From an uncultured Acetatifactor sp. (lineage in GTDB: Bacteria; Bacillota; Clostridia; Lachnospirales; Lachnospiraceae), in assembly GCA_910580225.1 (NCBI GenBank), contig CAJTXE010000015.1:58523-88349 (forward strand): 29,827 nucleotides of DNA. Direction: 5' to 3'. The translations under genes and the position numbers were made by a program. The notes beneath the pieces are model-generated. The model saw only the letters and a program-made list of their open reading frames with translations, did not search any database and was not told the origin of the DNA. Numbering within the stretch: the stretch's first letter is position 1; each line of letters begins with the position of its first letter. Shown piece after piece: positions 6,621 to 15,378 of the stretch.

Positions 6621-8006
6621 ATGAGAATTTTGGAGGGAAACTGGGGAAATTACAAAAAGAATCTGCTGTGCCTCCAGGAGGTGACAGAGAGGCTGACAGG
6701 CCATATGAAGGGGCATGGATACTCCTTCCGGCCGCAGATCACGGACGGGAAGGGAAACTTTAGCCAGGAGAAGCTCTGCGTTCTGGTGGGAGAACTCATG
6801 GGCGGCTGGGCGGAGAAGCTGCAGACGTATATGGACAGGGATCCGGCTACAGGAGAGAGCCTGGCGGAACCCTATCTTAGGGAGCGGCGGGAGCTGTATG
6901 GACTCTACTTCTACCTGGTCATGCGGTGCAGTCTGTACGAGGGGGCGTATGCACGTGCCTATCCTTACGGCTTTGTGTCGAAGGAGCGGACGGATTTTGC
7001 TTTCCTTCTGGAACAGGCCAGGCGGATATCCAGGAGATGGTGCGTCATGGCCGGTCCGGACGGCAGCAAAACGAATGAACTCTACGAGGGCTATGACACA
7101 CACTTCGGCTTCCATCTCTATAAAACCATTGTTGATCCGGAGAGAGAGTCCGACGACAGCGCTATGAGTCCCTGGTGGAGGCTGCCGAATACCAGACTTA
7201 ATTCCATGACCAATGAGGGCAACATGAAACGCATCTTCATCAGGCATCATTCGAGTCCCTGCCGGAAAGGAAGGGGCGAGGGGATCGCCCGGGACGAAGC
7301 GGCGGAATCGGGAGAAGGAACAGCCCCGGACAAAGCGATAAGCTCCGGCGAAGAAACGGCCCCGGACAAAGCGATAAGCGTGGGCGAAGGAACGGCTTCG
7401 GACAAAGACACGACTCTGGAGGAAGGGGCAGTCCGGGCGGAAAAAGCGGTGCAGACGGAGAATGGCAGCGGCGAGGACGGAATGGACGGCTCTGTGTGCT
7501 GCGAAAACAGGGAAAACACCGATGTCCCTGCGGAGGGAGCCGATGGCGGCCCGGACGGCGATGACGACTACGGGGATGCCTATGAGGATTATGATGCCTA
7601 TGACGATTATGATGCCTATGCGGATTATGATGAGGACGATGACCCTTACCCCTTCCCTGATTTCGAAACCAAAGCCGCATTTGAGGCCGCCGAGTTGGAG
7701 CGGATGGCAGAGGAGTACGAGCGGAGGGATTACCTGGCCGGGCTTGCCTTAGGCTTTGCATGCAGGGCCGAGTATCTGGAAGCCTGCCGGAGGTTTGCGG
7801 CGCTCTTTGAGAAGGCCGGACCAGAGGTTCTGCGGGACTTTTCGCAGGAACTGGAGGTGATCGTGGATCTGTATCTGCTTGATCGGGAACTCTCCCCCAT
7901 GGCGGATACCGATAAGGTATTGGACGTGTACAGCCGTATCTATGACGGTCCCTGCCGGCAGGCGGAACGCTGTGAGAGGGGGCTGCAATGGAAGAAAAAT
8001 CAGTGA
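6621..8006 (+). CDS. Large protein of unknown function with acidic repeats
   Basis: The 461-aa product matches no family I know. Residues 1-215 look globular (LYGLYFYLVMRCSLYEGAYA region, many aromatic residues). Residues about 230-350 are low complexity: three 12-aa repeats of the type GEGTAPDKAISS, then three 6-aa repeats YEDYDA/YDDYDA/YADYDE. The C-terminal part (350-461) is helical and ends in a basic tail. There is no signal peptide or membrane segment. The start at 6621 follows GGAGAGG. Its last 19 bp overlap the next gene (start 7988), so the two are translationally coupled and probably work together. The acidic linkers resemble in style those of the upstream LRR protein. Confidence 0.75.
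   Translation: MRILEGNWGNYKKNLLCLQEVTERLTGHMKGHGYSFRPQITDGKGNFSQEKLCVLVGELMGGWAEKLQTYMDRDPATGESLAEPYLRERRELYGLYFYLVMRCSLYEGAYARAYPYGFVSKERTDFAFLLEQARRISRRWCVMAGPDGSKTNELYEGYDTHFGFHLYKTIVDPERESDDSAMSPWWRLPNTRLNSMTNEGNMKRIFIRHHSSPCRKGRGEGIARDEAAESGEGTAPDKAISSGEETAPDKAISVGEGTASDKDTTLEEGAVRAEKAVQTENGSGEDGMDGSVCCENRENTDVPAEGADGGPDGDDDYGDAYEDYDAYDDYDAYADYDEDDDPYPFPDFETKAAFEAAELERMAEEYERRDYLAGLALGFACRAEYLEACRRFAALFEKAGPEVLRDFSQELEVIVDLYLLDRELSPMADTDKVLDVYSRIYDGPCRQAERCERGLQWKKNQ
7311..7418 (+). repeat. Three 36-bp tandem repeats in the coding sequence
   Basis: Units begin at 7311, 7347 and 7383 and encode GE(G/E)TA(P/S)DK-type 12-residue repeats. The third unit has drifted. This is a likely length-variable linker. 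Confidence 0.8.
7581..7634 (+). repeat. Three 18-bp Tyr/Asp tandem repeats
   Basis: Units begin at 7581, 7599 and 7617 and encode YEDYDA, YDDYDA and YADYDE. The result is a strongly acidic, tyrosine-studded segment between the two halves of the protein. Confidence 0.8.
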
Positions 8007-9712
8007 ACAGTATCCGTGAGACTTTTTACAATGACATTATCTACGATTACCAGGTCAAATGCGAAGACCAACGTGAGAGGGCTTTCCTCTACAGGGCTTT
8101 TTGGGCGGAGAATGTTTCGGGGCTGCTGAAGTGCCTTGACAAGTCGCTTTCGGAGTATAGCCGTAAGAATCACCTGCAGTCGAAGGGCAGGTCTCCAATC
8201 AGGGAATTGCTGGAAGAGGCTGTGAGGGAGGATCCGGAATGGAGCAGGCTGTTGGAGGAGGCTCCGGGGAAAGGCCGGGACTTTTGGGAGAAACTTCCAT
8301 GGCTTTTGGCGGAGAAACCCATACGGACCCGGGACGAGTCCCGAATCAAGGGGCTGTTGGGAAAAGTGATGGGAATGGAGGAATACTCGGACTGGGCCAG
8401 AGCCAGGAACCAGGACAAAACCAAAGACGTGCTTCTAAGGGATGTGCCGGGAAAGGACAAGAAGGAACGCCGTGACTTCTGGGAGGAGCTTTGGCGGAAC
8501 GATGCCGGTTATATGGCGGGGCTGATCACGGACACGGACTATTATCTGTGGCTGACGGAGTACCTGGCTGAACGGGATATCTATTATAAGGATAACAGCA
8601 TGACGGACGGACATTTGTGGTTGGAAACGCTGCTGTTGGAGTCGGGCGTGGTGAAGCCGGGAAAGGCAGGAAACGGGGAGTCCCCGGAGAGGGCGCAGGC
8701 GCCGGGGGACGGGAAACCTGCAGGGAATCCGGATGCCGGCCAGAGCGAAGACATCCGCATCAAGGCCAATGTGGGAAAGAAGCTGACCGAGCTTGCGAGG
8801 CTGATACGGGAGGAACGGGATGCAGGAGGGACGGAAATTGCCGGACGGCTGCAGCATCTGGAGATCTCTGTGAAAAACGGGGAGGATGAGAAGAAGGAGG
8901 ACTATCTGCCCTGGCTGACCGCCCGTCTGGAGCAGATGGCGCTCCACATTAAGATCAAGACCTGGCTGCAGGACAGCGGATATCCCGCCAGAGGGCAGGA
9001 GGGGGCAAGAAAGTCCGGAAAGGAGCCTCGGAAGCAGGACTTTTCCCTGCGGCTCTTCGAGGCGTACTGCGACAGCCGGGAGGGTTATGAATTCTGCAGG
9101 AAGGCACAGACGGGCGGGGAGGGCAGCGGGGTCTGGCATATGGAAGGCCAGGGATTCTGCGTGTTGGATGTGACTCCGCAGCAGGCCGACAAACTTCGGG
9201 AGAGCCTGGAGCAGGACAGGGAGCGGCCGCCCTATCTCTATATTCCGCTGGCCATACACACAGTGAGCGGATGTATCTTCTTCCTTGCGGGGAAAGAGAA
9301 CTACAGGGAACTGTATGAGAGGGCGGGAAAGAGGCCGGACGCGGGAAAGGCCCTGAAGGAGGCTTATGAGAAGGCAGGGACCCGTTACTGCTTTGACTAT
9401 CTGCGCCTGGATAAAAAATTCCGGGAACAGTTCCTGGGGGATGTGGGAGGGGCGTTCCGCCTGCATCCTACCTTCCACAAAAAACAGGGGAAAAACTACG
9501 AGGAGGTTTTGGAGGATTTCAAGCGGTACTGCAAGCGCGGGTGCGACAGCCCGCGCCGGGTGGTGAAGAACCTGAATGAGGAAATGGAAATGCCTGCCGA
9601 TATCCGGAACGCGTTTAACTGGGCTTTCGACAATGTGGAAGAGATGGAAGTAAGCCTTGAGGCGGCGGCTTCCTTCAATCATACCCGGGAAATGGCGGAC
9701 AGGGAGTATTGA
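7988..9712 (+). CDS. Large cytoplasmic protein of unknown function
   Basis: The 574-aa product has no recognised domain, signal peptide or membrane helix. Its N-terminal third (1-220) is helical with alternating Trp and Glu-rich segments (WEKLPWLLAEKP, FWEELWRNDAGY). Residues 225-260 are a Gly/Pro/Glu linker. The C-terminal half is helical again and contains a strand-rich stretch, PYLYIPLAIHTVSGCIFFLA, that could be the core of an alpha/beta fold. GAGGGGG precedes the ATG, which lies inside the previous gene. The previous gene's RNA presumably continues through it, and the promoter for the first giant protease follows closely. A helper or adaptor role is a guess based only on position. Confidence 0.75.
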   Translation: MEEKSVNSIRETFYNDIIYDYQVKCEDQRERAFLYRAFWAENVSGLLKCLDKSLSEYSRKNHLQSKGRSPIRELLEEAVREDPEWSRLLEEAPGKGRDFWEKLPWLLAEKPIRTRDESRIKGLLGKVMGMEEYSDWARARNQDKTKDVLLRDVPGKDKKERRDFWEELWRNDAGYMAGLITDTDYYLWLTEYLAERDIYYKDNSMTDGHLWLETLLLESGVVKPGKAGNGESPERAQAPGDGKPAGNPDAGQSEDIRIKANVGKKLTELARLIREERDAGGTEIAGRLQHLEISVKNGEDEKKEDYLPWLTARLEQMALHIKIKTWLQDSGYPARGQEGARKSGKEPRKQDFSLRLFEAYCDSREGYEFCRKAQTGGEGSGVWHMEGQGFCVLDVTPQQADKLRESLEQDRERPPYLYIPLAIHTVSGCIFFLAGKENYRELYERAGKRPDAGKALKEAYEKAGTRYCFDYLRLDKKFREQFLGDVGGAFRLHPTFHKKQGKNYEEVLEDFKRYCKRGCDSPRRVVKNLNEEMEMPADIRNAFNWAFDNVEEMEVSLEAAASFNHTREMADREY

Positions 9713-9737
9713 GACGGGCAAAATATTATACTATTAG

Positions 9738-9766
9738 TTGTATTTATCTATGCTATTTGATAAGAT
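9738..9766 (+). promoter_or_regulatory. Promoter of the first giant protease
   Basis: TTGTAT (9738-9743), 17 bp, then TGA-TAAGAT (-10 at 9761-9766). It has the same hexamers and extended -10 as the LRR promoter at 3790. Transcription would begin about 40 bp before the start codon. Confidence 0.6.
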
Positions 9767-9813
9767 AGAAATGAGATTGGGAATGAAAATATGCCAGAGG
9801 AGGAGATGACAAG

Positions 9814-12800
9814 ATGGAAGGCACAATCAGACAGTACAATGTTTCGATTTTTCCCTGTCAGGAGACCGGGGATGCACCGGGCGCCGCAATCTGTATGGAA
9901 GTAGCCGGCGGCTTCGAGGAGTTTTACAGGGAGGTAACGGAACGGAAAACATGGGGCCAGGGCTGCAGGGCGTCCGAAGCGGTGCTGCCGGGAGCATACA
10001 AATTGCGGATATGCGACGGAATCGGGGAGGATTTCTATAGCTTCTGTGAGGATGAAGTGAACATCATTGCAGGACTGCTGTATTGCTGTACCAAGCATGG
10101 GGCTGCGGTCAGAGAGATCGATTATAAGGGAAGCAGATACACGGATATTTCAGAAGTGTCTATTTTAGAAACCGAGCGTATTGTCATAGAGCCTGTCAGG
10201 CCTGACGATATGGACGATTATATTGAGGATGAATATCCTGTCCGGGTATGCGCGAAAAAGGACGGATACAATACGACGGTATATTTCTTTGGGCTGCGGA
10301 TGAGTGGTAATAGTTCGCCTTTTTGCTACGGTTCTAACTCCAGGGGCCTGGTGGAAGTGAAGGAAAATCAGCTCCATATCGGAATGTATGGATACTCATG
10401 GGGCTTGGATCGTTACGCGGAGGAACAGGACGTGCTATGCCGCGAGTGTGACGGGGATGATCAGGAGCATGTCTTCTGCGAAACGGATGGAAATAACGTT
10501 ACGTTCAGTATACTATTGGACGGAAAGCTGTATCCGAAGATTGTCAGGACGGATGAAAAAGTGGTCTTTTATAATACACATTTATATATTTGCTCTACCG
10601 ACACACAGTGGGAAATAGGGAAGTCCGGGAAAGACGTCATTTTCGAGAACAGGGACGGGGAATACAGGTATGTAACCGAAAAGCAGGAAATCGCACATAG
10701 CCGTTTCGGCGGCGTCACCTTTATCCCTCCCCAGATGCCGGGCAGCGTGAACCGGGATTCCGCCCGCAGGCTGTGCCGGAAATATATGAGGGCCCTTTAT
10801 GCGGCGTTTTTCGGCGCGGAAGAGTACACGACCCCAGATGGGTATCAGCTCCGGCACAAGGAAGGGACGGAGGATATCCTCTGCGCCCTGACGGAGGATT
10901 TCCTCTTGGAAGGAAAGCTTTCGGTCTCTCTGAAAGAGGATTATTTTGAGGATTGCAATTTCGAAAAAGCTGATATTGCCATCGAAAGGGCAGGCTTTAC
11001 GGAGAATGATGTAAATATCGCCCTGGTTCCGAAGGGCACGAGTTCTCCGCTGGAAATCGATGTATACGACATGGGGAAAAAGAAATCCTATCATGGAATC
11101 TTCGATGAACTCAGAAAGAGAAGCTCGTTTCCTGACGGGGACCTTCCCCAGACCCTTCGGCTTGGGCGGTCATTTTCGTCTTTTGGGACAGATATGGAGA
11201 TTTATAAAACCATCAAAAAAGCCCTCATTGCCTACGGGGTACATAACATTATCCCCAAACCCGACCCCAAAAGGCAGGTGTCCCGCCAGGAGGTAAGAAG
11301 CAGGCTGTACGATGGGGATATGATAGAAGATGAAGAGGTCATCTCCCTTGCGCAGGAGATGCACAGACAGTTCCTTAGAACCGGCACGATTCCCAACATT
11401 GCTCTGGTGGGTGAGGCGGGCACGGGCAAAACGGAACTGGCAGGGCGGCTTGCCGGCCTGTTCGGCAAAGGGCTGCTGTCCGTCTCAGCATCGGATCTGA
11501 AGGCTCCGTTCACAGGCTGGGGGGTGAAAACGGTTGCGGAGAAGATTCTCCAAGCGGCAATCGAAAAAAAGGTCCTCTTCATAGATGAGGCCTATACGCT
11601 CATGGAAGATAAGGACGGACGGGAAGCGGTATCCATCCTGCTGCCCTTTATGACAGGAGACAGGAAGAAAGCCGAGGCGGAGTACGGAGCAGGAACCATT
11701 TACAAGACGCTTTCCTTTGATTTTGAGGAGGGAAAAGGGAAAAAGGACGGCAGCACCTTTGATATCGGACATGAAGTTCCTCCCATATGGGTCGCGGGGT
11801 ACGAAGATGACATCCGTCTGATGATAAGTAAAAACCAGGGGCTTTTCAGGCGCTTAAAAAGAGTCACGGTGAAGACCCCCACTACGGACGAACTGTACAG
11901 GGAGCTTCTGAACCTGTTGGACAAGAAGCAGAAAGACATGCATACCGACAATGATTTATGGGATGCATGCGACATCCTGATACAGCAATTCGAGGACAAT
12001 AAAAGGCAGATCAAAAGATTCCTGGGATGGGGGGCACAGCCGCAGAACTCCAGATATTTCGCCAACCATGCCGGCATCCGCTCTTTCCTTAGCCACTGTA
12101 TTGACGGAATCGATTTTGAAAAGCCGAAGAATGACATTGCCGCCCAGATTGCAAATATCATCACCCTCACAAAGCGTGATATCAAGCATCAGATCGATAC
12201 CATAAGACGCAAAGGCGGCAATGGGTTCGGTGATAATTATGATGCCTCAGAGCAGGTTGCCATGGTGTCCGACATCGACACCCGTTTTCGGGACCTGAAA
12301 GGCTGTGATAACCAAATCGGGTATATGAGGGACATCATATCCATGCTTTTGGAGAAAAGCAGATACGAGGGACTCAATATAAACATTCCCAAGGGGGCGC
12401 TGCTGCTGGGCATGCCCGGTGTGGGAAAGACCTTTATCGCGCGGGCCATGGCGGGCGAGCTTCAGGAGGCCTTCGGCGGAACCAATCAGCGCGTGGGATT
12501 CATGTCTCTGTCGGCTCCGGAGCTTATCACCAGGCCGGTAAGCTTTATCGGCAGCATTTTTGATGCGGCCGAGGAATATGACGCATGTGTCATATTTATC
12601 GATGAGGTGGACGCCATCGCAAAGAACCGATTCCAGAATGAATCCTATTCCCATTTTATCGAGCTCATAAAGCAGATGGACGGCATAGAGCAGCGTTCCA
12701 ATGTTTTCATACTGGCCGCCACCAACGCCCCCGAATCCCTGGATCCCGCATTCACCCGCTCCGGCAGGATCGATAAGGAATTGTCCTTCACTTTGCCTGA

Positions 12801-13788
12801 CAAAGCCGTCCGCGTCGAACTGGCCAAAGGGAACCTGGTAAAACGTTGCGGGGCATTGCGCAATTTCGTTTATTCCGTTTCCGATGCCGGGACTGGAAGG
12901 AATGCTGACAGGCGTATGGAAGAAAGCTGTGAAAAGAACCGGAAGGGAATCAAAATGCTGGCGGAGAAGATCGCGGAGATAACGCGCGGCTATACGCCGG
13001 GAGATATCGAAAACATCATTAACGAAGCCTTTATCAGGTATGTGCGGGAAGAGCATCCTGAACCCGGGATCCCCAAACTGCCTCACCGGAACGCCTCCGA
13101 ATTCGGAAACGTCGAACTGGACTGTCTTTACGGCCACATTTACGAAGCCGTCGAAAGAAAGAAGATAGGCGATCCCCATCCTGCAGACAGGGAAGAACAC
13201 TTCAGCATTGAGAAAAACGACCAGAGCTGTTCTTCCGTCTCCATCCATGAGGTAGGACATGCGGTGGTAAGCAGGCTGTACGGCTGTGAACCCTTTGAGA
13301 AGATCACTTCCCTTCCCAGGGGCAGCGCGCTGGGATATGTGATGCTGAGCCAGAAAGCGCCCGTGACAAAAAGGGACTACAAAAACCGTATCCGCTGCGC
13401 CATGGGTGGAAGGATCGCCGAAGAGCTGGTATACGGGGAGGAGAATATCTCCGTAGGCGCCGGGGAGGATATGAAAACCGCCACAGGCTTCGCCCGCGCT
13501 ATGGTAGAGAAATTCGGCTTTGCGGATGAATTCGGTTTTATGGCGCTCCGTGAAGACACCGCGCAGTATCTGGGCGGAAGCGAATATAGCTGCTCCGAAT
13601 CCTTCCGCAGGCAGAGCGATGAAGCAGTCAGCAGGCTCCTGAAAAAGCTCTATGAGGAAACGGCGGACAAGCTGGCTGACAAGAAAGAACTCATCATAAA
13701 GCTCGCCAGGAAAGTGTTCGAGGAAGAAACCATGACAGGTGAGAAGTTCATCCGGTATTATGAGTCGCTGAAAGATACGAAAGCGTAA
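9814..13788 (+). CDS. Giant soluble AAA+ / FtsH-like M41 metalloprotease (CbbX-like AAA fusion)
   Basis: The 1324-aa product has four parts. Residues 1-330 are an unknown domain shared with the giant protein at 15525 (both open TIRQYNVSIFPC). Residues about 510-690 are a CbbX/SpoVK-like AAA: Walker A GEAGTGKT (533-540), Walker B VLFIDEAYTL (D591, E592), then WVAGYEDD. Residues about 835-1020 are an FtsH-type AAA: GMPGVGKT (866-873), IFIDEVDAIA (D930, E931), and AATNAPESLDPAF with RSGRID arginine finger. Residues about 1130-1320 are an M41 zinc protease: HEVGH (1145-1149) and third ligand Asp1219 in GAGEDMKTAT. All catalytic residues are present. The two N-terminal membrane helices of true FtsH are missing, so it should act in the cytosol. 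The start follows AGAGGAGGAG. FtsH-like proteases hydrolyse ATP to unfold substrates; the second AAA and the N-domain presumably set substrate choice. Confidence 0.9.
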   Translation: MEGTIRQYNVSIFPCQETGDAPGAAICMEVAGGFEEFYREVTERKTWGQGCRASEAVLPGAYKLRICDGIGEDFYSFCEDEVNIIAGLLYCCTKHGAAVREIDYKGSRYTDISEVSILETERIVIEPVRPDDMDDYIEDEYPVRVCAKKDGYNTTVYFFGLRMSGNSSPFCYGSNSRGLVEVKENQLHIGMYGYSWGLDRYAEEQDVLCRECDGDDQEHVFCETDGNNVTFSILLDGKLYPKIVRTDEKVVFYNTHLYICSTDTQWEIGKSGKDVIFENRDGEYRYVTEKQEIAHSRFGGVTFIPPQMPGSVNRDSARRLCRKYMRALYAAFFGAEEYTTPDGYQLRHKEGTEDILCALTEDFLLEGKLSVSLKEDYFEDCNFEKADIAIERAGFTENDVNIALVPKGTSSPLEIDVYDMGKKKSYHGIFDELRKRSSFPDGDLPQTLRLGRSFSSFGTDMEIYKTIKKALIAYGVHNIIPKPDPKRQVSRQEVRSRLYDGDMIEDEEVISLAQEMHRQFLRTGTIPNIALVGEAGTGKTELAGRLAGLFGKGLLSVSASDLKAPFTGWGVKTVAEKILQAAIEKKVLFIDEAYTLMEDKDGREAVSILLPFMTGDRKKAEAEYGAGTIYKTLSFDFEEGKGKKDGSTFDIGHEVPPIWVAGYEDDIRLMISKNQGLFRRLKRVTVKTPTTDELYRELLNLLDKKQKDMHTDNDLWDACDILIQQFEDNKRQIKRFLGWGAQPQNSRYFANHAGIRSFLSHCIDGIDFEKPKNDIAAQIANIITLTKRDIKHQIDTIRRKGGNGFGDNYDASEQVAMVSDIDTRFRDLKGCDNQIGYMRDIISMLLEKSRYEGLNINIPKGALLLGMPGVGKTFIARAMAGELQEAFGGTNQRVGFMSLSAPELITRPVSFIGSIFDAAEEYDACVIFIDEVDAIAKNRFQNESYSHFIELIKQMDGIEQRSNVFILAATNAPESLDPAFTRSGRIDKELSFTLPDKAVRVELAKGNLVKRCGALRNFVYSVSDAGTGRNADRRMEESCEKNRKGIKMLAEKIAEITRGYTPGDIENIINEAFIRYVREEHPEPGIPKLPHRNASEFGNVELDCLYGHIYEAVERKKIGDPHPADREEHFSIEKNDQSCSSVSIHEVGHAVVSRLYGCEPFEKITSLPRGSALGYVMLSQKAPVTKRDYKNRIRCAMGGRIAEELVYGEENISVGAGEDMKTATGFARAMVEKFGFADEFGFMALREDTAQYLGGSEYSCSESFRRQSDEAVSRLLKKLYEETADKLADKKELIIKLARKVFEEETMTGEKFIRYYESLKDTKA

Positions 13789-13858
13789 TGGACTCGCGCC
13801 ACTCAAATTCACAGGCTGAAATCTTTGAAGCATGACCCAATTGGGATAAAACAAAAAA

Positions 13859-13903
13859 GAAATCCCTTGTATTCCTGCCTGGCAGATAGGAGCAGGGGAT
13901 TTC
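13859..13903 (-). terminator. Intrinsic terminator of the HEPN/nucleotidyltransferase operon
   Basis: GAAATCCC (13859-13866) pairs with GGGATTTC (13896-13903). On the minus strand the stem is followed by CTTTTTTGTTTT, a good U-tract. On the plus strand TTTTG follows a few bases later, so it may also help end transcription of the giant protease, which converges here. Confidence 0.75.
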
Positions 13904-13967
13904 GATTTTGCTGTGTTCGGCGTCGCCATTGGGCAGATCTTCAAAGGTTCCTGTACAGCCCTCCGGC

Positions 13968-14534
13968 CTAATTGCTTTGTAGGCATCTCTGGAGAAAGAT
14001 ATCTCCGGGAAGCGACTCCGCCTCCATTCTTTTTCTGAACATGAGATAATAGCAGTTCAGCTCAAAATCGCTGCACTCCCTCCTGGATTCCGGCAGGCAG
14101 CGCAGAAGCTTCTCCCGCACTGCTTGATCCTGAAGCTCCGGGCGCAGTTCCTTCTGGATACCGTTCAGTCGGAAGAAGATTTCGATTTCCTCCATGGCTC
14201 TGTCCAGTTTCCGCTTTTCCACTATAAAATCCATATTGTACCGTGTTTCCGCTTCCCATTCGCTGAGCATTTCGGAATGGTCGTCAATCCAGTCTGTGAT
14301 GACGAGGCCCGCGCCGTTGGCCGTAATCATGGATAACAACCTGGTGATCTTGTGGGTGTTCGGCACAGTGACGCCCACACACTCCAGGGCGGCTTTCAGG
14401 ATCTTCTCCACCGCCTGCTGCAGATGATAGGCCGCATTGTTCAGGATCATCTCATCCTCCCAGGGAGTCTCCCACAATTTTTTCGCAGTTTCGTAATCCA
14501 GTCTTGCGCTTCGAAACAGCCTGATATCGCACAT
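13968..14534 (-). CDS. HEPN-domain protein
   Basis: The 188-aa product has the N-terminal HEPN fold (PF05168-type): AAYHLQQAVEKILKAAL is the conserved helix, and PNTHKITRLLSMI and TRYNMD are typical following motifs. The R-X4-6-H ribonuclease motif of HepT-like toxins is not visible, so catalytic activity is uncertain. The extra C-terminal ~60 residues are unassigned. The start at 14534 has GAGAGGTGAT upstream and lies 4 bp after the stop of the nucleotidyltransferase gene, so the two are co-translated. HEPN/MNT pairs act as toxin-antitoxin or as abortive-defence modules; this one sits antisense between the two giant proteases, which suggests it travels with the cluster. Confidence 0.85.
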   Translation of the reverse strand: MCDIRLFRSARLDYETAKKLWETPWEDEMILNNAAYHLQQAVEKILKAALECVGVTVPNTHKITRLLSMITANGAGLVITDWIDDHSEMLSEWEAETRYNMDFIVEKRKLDRAMEEIEIFFRLNGIQKELRPELQDQAVREKLLRCLPESRRECSDFELNCYYLMFRKRMEAESLPGDIFLQRCLQSN

Positions 14535-14538
14535 GGTA

Positions 14539-14883
14539 TCACCTCTCAAACAATAATAATCCTTTTGCATCTATTTCACGGTACAGGGCGGACTCCGGGG
14601 ACAGATTCGTTACAATGTCCACTTCGCATCCAACCTCGGGCAGAGGCTCCAGCTTCCTGTCTCTGTCGTATTTTTCCAGATAGAGATCGATATCGCTGCG
14701 GCTGCAGCAGCGAAATTCCAGGGAACTTCCGAACAGCGCGGCTTTTTTGATGTTGTTATCCAGGTACAGATGGCGGAGCAATGTCTCCACCCTTTTCTGC
14801 ATCAGCGGATGTACCCGGTTTGCGTTTGGAAAATCGATCCCTTCCATTACCGGGAAATCCCACATTTCCTCCATATGATTCAT
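14539..14883 (-). CDS. Minimal nucleotidyltransferase (MNT) family protein
   Basis: The 114-aa product shows the nucleotidyltransferase core: GSSLEFRCCSRSDIDLYLE holds the GS and the D-I-D metal-binding pair, and CEVDIVTN supplies the third acidic residue. The usual G in GSxARG is replaced, but the catalytic acids are intact. Partner proteins of this family add nucleotides to the HEPN partner to silence it (established for MntA/HepT); here that is inferred. The start at 14883 is chosen for GGGAGGG upstream; the longer frame to 14934 would overlap the promoter -10. Confidence 0.85.
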   Translation of the reverse strand: MNHMEEMWDFPVMEGIDFPNANRVHPLMQKRVETLLRHLYLDNNIKKAALFGSSLEFRCCSRSDIDLYLEKYDRDRKLEPLPEVGCEVDIVTNLSPESALYREIDAKGLLLFER

Positions 14884-14900
14884 AGAATCCCTCCCTTTCC

Positions 14901-14929
14901 ATTTTATCATGCCGGTCTGAAAAAGGCAA
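14901..14929 (-). promoter_or_regulatory. Promoter of the nucleotidyltransferase-HEPN operon
   Basis: On the minus strand TTGCCT (14924-14929), 17 bp, then TGA-TAAAAT (-10 at 14901-14906). It gives a very short leader to the ATG at 14883 and is divergent from site C. Confidence 0.65.
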
Positions 14930-14968
14930 ACCATATAATTTCTTTCTTAGTCTGTTTTGCGGAAATTC

Positions 14969-15009
14969 CCGTAAAATTTACGAGCACATCCTGAGGGGCC
15001 TGCTATACT
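14969..15009 (+). promoter_or_regulatory. GTAA-N3-TTAC operator plus extended -10 (site C)
   Basis: CGTAAAATTTACG (14970-14982) is a perfect 13-bp palindrome. The extended -10 TGC-TATACT (15004-15009) follows at the same 20-bp spacing as the other sites. It would drive a long leader that contains two structured repeats and a small ORF before the second giant protease. Confidence 0.65.
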
Positions 15010-15039
15010 ATTCCTGTAAGTCGTGTACCCTGAAAAACC

Positions 15040-15145
15040 AATATATACTGCGCACCGGTTGAATTTGCAGTACAACACGACTCCAGACCGCCGGCCAGGT
15101 ATTTTCCCGTAGGCATTACTGTAAATCCTGGCGGTCTGCAGTATA
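15040..15145 (+). repeat. Leader repeat, copy 1, with interleaved inverted repeats
   Basis: This 106-bp segment recurs at 15374-15478 with about 90% identity (9 substitutions, 1 indel, by eye). It holds two pairs of complementary arms in a-b-a'-b' order: a 15063-15072 with a' 15117-15126, and b 15085-15094 with b' 15128-15137. Because they interleave, the RNA would form a pseudoknot or switch between two stems. It ends about 25 bp before the ribosome site of the small ORF at 15184. Confidence 0.7.
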
Positions 15146-15183
15146 GCTTTTCTATCTGCAAGGCGGAGGAGGGAGGCGATGCG

Positions 15184-15375
15184 GTGGACACGCCTGCCGG
15201 CGACAACGCGGTACCGGAGCGGACAGGGAGTCCTGGCTGTGAAAGGATGAAGGCATTGGTGTACCGGGGAAAGACAGCGCCCCAGGAAAGCGCCTGTGGC
15301 AGGAAAGGCAAATATATGCACAATAAACCATGTAATTATATGCCGCCAGTTGTTTTTGTATCTTCTATGTGTTAA
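15184..15375 (+). CDS. Candidate small protein in the leader, GTG start
   Basis: A 63-aa frame starts with GTG at 15184, 7 bp after GGGAGG. Composition is Lys/Arg/Pro/Cys-rich with no known domain. A stretch, YRGKTAPQ, aligns in the same frame with IKGKTTPQ of the small ORF before the radical SAM gene, and the DNA is also similar there. That shared pattern, and the good ribosome site right after a structured repeat, are the only support; it may be a regulatory leader peptide or not translated at all. Confidence 0.35.
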   Translation: MDTPAGDNAVPERTGSPGCERMKALVYRGKTAPQESACGRKGKYMHNKPCNYMPPVVFVSSMC

Positions 15376-15378
15376 TAT
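15350..15378 (+). promoter_or_regulatory. Second promoter of the second giant protease
   Basis: TTGTTT (15350-15355), 17 bp, then TGT-TAATAT (-10 at 15373-15378). It has the same form as the promoters at 3790 and 9738. Transcription would begin near 15385, inside the start of leader repeat copy 2, so the repeat would form the 5' end of this RNA. Confidence 0.5.

Noticed and set aside
12247..13986. 579-aa open frame antisense to the first giant protease
   Set aside because: The sense strand has intact AAA and M41 motifs; the antisense product has no domain and runs across the terminator region.
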